From CAVQBP01 sp964448105 (GTDB lineage Bacteria; Bacteroidota; Ignavibacteria; Ignavibacteriales; Ignavibacteriaceae): a stretch of 7,574 nucleotides of DNA. The position numbers and the translations under genes were made by a program. The notes under the pieces were generated by a model. That model worked only from the letters and a program-made list of their open reading frames with translations. It did not search any database and was not told the DNA's origin. The stretch is taken from assembly GCA_964448105.1 (NCBI GenBank), contig CAYUVK010000155.1, positions 1-7,574 on the forward strand, read 5' to 3'. Position 1 is the first letter of the stretch, and each line of letters begins with the position of its first letter. Shown one piece after another: positions 6,428 to 7,574 of the stretch.

Positions 6428-7574
6428 ATGAAATTCCGTTTTCTTTTACTTTTTTTCTTTACTACAACTTTTATTGCTTACACTTTCTCCCGTACATCAT
6501 TTAAAAAAAATGATAATATTCGCCAAATAGTAAAACAAAAACTTTCTTCCGATTTTTTCACCCGCCCATATTCTAACACATATTATAGCCTCCTGTCACG
6601 AATCGACAGTGAGGGTTATTTGCAGGAATCAATGACAGGTCAGTATGATGGAATGTATTGCCGAACTGTCGGTGCAATAATCCCGCTCTTATTGGAAACT
6701 AAAAGTTATGACAAAGCTGAGCTTTTATTAAAATTCGTTTTTAAAGTTATGAAGATGAATAAAATGAACAGGGTTCCGCATGTTATAGGTAAAAAAATTA
6801 TTCACTTTGGAAATCAGGAAAAGGATTCAATATATATAATTGGAAAAAAGGATCAGATCGATGGACAGGCGCATAATATTTTATCCTGGGCAAGACTTGC
6901 GCTTCAGCGCGGTCACACTTCATTTGAAGACAGTACGTGGGATTTTGTAGCAGCACTAATGGATCGATCAACAGAAGTACCTTATATGGGCTCAAATAAG
7001 AACGGATTTATTCCTGATTTGATCTACAATTTTAATTTTGAACATTCCAGACCTTTACCTACAAATTACGATTTACTAACTCAATGTTTTACCGGGGCTG
7101 CACTTGAAACGATGATTCAAGTTGCAAAAAGAAGAAATGATACTGCCAGGATGAATATATGGGATCAAAGATTAAAAATTTTAAAAACAGGCATTGAAAA
7201 ATATATGACAAGAACCGTAAATGGTAAGGAAATTTATCTCGAACTCCTGTCAAAAGAAGGATATGCGAATAAACCGTTTTTAGGTTTTAGCTGGGTAAAT
7301 CTTTCTCCCGTTGCTACTCAATGGGAACCGCTTGATCATAAAGTATTGTTGAATACTGTCAAAGAAATGCAGAACCTAACAATGCAGCAATGGAATAATA
7401 TAAAATGGATGCCGACTGAATGGTGGCCCAACGGAAATTTTTCAGGTCAAATGATCGGTAAAGGTATTGGATGGGAAATAGAATTTTCCAGGGAAGAAAA
7501 AAACTGGGAAAGAATTAATCAAATTTTATCTATGCTCGAAATTATACAGCATGACGAACCAATCTATATGGAAA
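6428..7574 (+). CDS. Exported protein of unknown function, possible (alpha/alpha)6-type glycosidase, 3'-truncated by window edge
   Basis: I do not recognise this protein by family. From the ATG at 6428 the frame stays open for 382 codons to the right edge, 28 bp after the sulfatase stop, so it probably belongs to the same transcript. The N-terminus is a basic start (MKFR) with a strongly hydrophobic stretch to about residue 18, a signal peptide or membrane anchor without a lipobox Cys. The body alternates predicted amphipathic helices with conserved-looking acidic and aromatic motifs: GQYDGMYCR (71-79, D74), KKDQIDGQAH (140-149, D145) and WMPTEWW (327-333, E331). That pattern loosely resembles six-hairpin glycosidases, where Asp and Glu in such loops are catalytic. 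This is inference from shape and context, not a family match. Composition is like that of the neighbours. The missing C-terminus prevents a length comparison. Confidence 0.82.
   Translation, partial: MKFRFLLLFFFTTTFIAYTFSRTSFKKNDNIRQIVKQKLSSDFFTRPYSNTYYSLLSRIDSEGYLQESMTGQYDGMYCRTVGAIIPLLLETKSYDKAELLLKFVFKVMKMNKMNRVPHVIGKKIIHFGNQEKDSIYIIGKKDQIDGQAHNILSWARLALQRGHTSFEDSTWDFVAALMDRSTEVPYMGSNKNGFIPDLIYNFNFEHSRPLPTNYDLLTQCFTGAALETMIQVAKRRNDTARMNIWDQRLKILKTGIEKYMTRTVNGKEIYLELLSKEGYANKPFLGFSWVNLSPVATQWEPLDHKVLLNTVKEMQNLTMQQWNNIKWMPTEWWPNGNFSGQMIGKGIGWEIEFSREEKNWERINQILSMLEIIQHDEPIYME

Noticed and set aside
6798..6995. Reverse-strand open frame of 65 codons
   Set aside because: Lies inside the long + strand gene that runs from 6428 to the edge with a signal peptide and operon spacing; nothing protein-like on the reverse strand.

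Overview
The window is AT-rich (roughly 35-38% G+C by eye) and densely coded on the + strand. It holds four genes: a sodium:solute symporter cut by the left edge, a secreted family 3 glycoside hydrolase with a PA14 insert, a sulfatase with a C-terminal F5/8-type-C-like domain, and an exported protein of unknown function cut by the right edge. There is no RNA gene, mobile element or CRISPR array that I can support.

The organism is probably a bacterium of the Bacteroidota/Ignavibacteriota group or a similar glycan degrader. The reasons are low G+C, Lys/Asn/Ile-rich proteins, sparse Shine-Dalgarno sequences (only the sulfatase has a clear one), and the pairing of S1-type sulfatases and PA14-GH3 enzymes with this subtype of symporter. 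No SusC/SusD pair is in view, which leans towards Ignavibacteria-like rather than classical Bacteroides loci. This placement is inference; no marker gene is present.

Layout: 1-1535 symporter (N-terminus missing). 1536-1725 is the only sizeable gap (about 190 bp), with two weak hairpins and a weak sigma70-like promoter candidate. 1726-4392 GH3 enzyme. A 42-bp gap with a GAGG ribosome binding site follows. 4435-6399 sulfatase. A 28-bp gap follows. 6428 to the right edge is the unrecognised protein. The last three genes are closely spaced with no terminator between them and probably form one transcript.

Working model: a small catabolic locus for a sulfated glycan. The sulfatase, predicted to be a Tat-exported lipoprotein, would remove sulfate. 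The GH3 exo-enzyme would release terminal sugars. The last protein may be another carbohydrate-active enzyme, since its visible sequence is loosely reminiscent of (alpha/alpha)6 six-hairpin glycosidases. The symporter would import a released sugar with Na+. The substrate cannot be read from the sequence.
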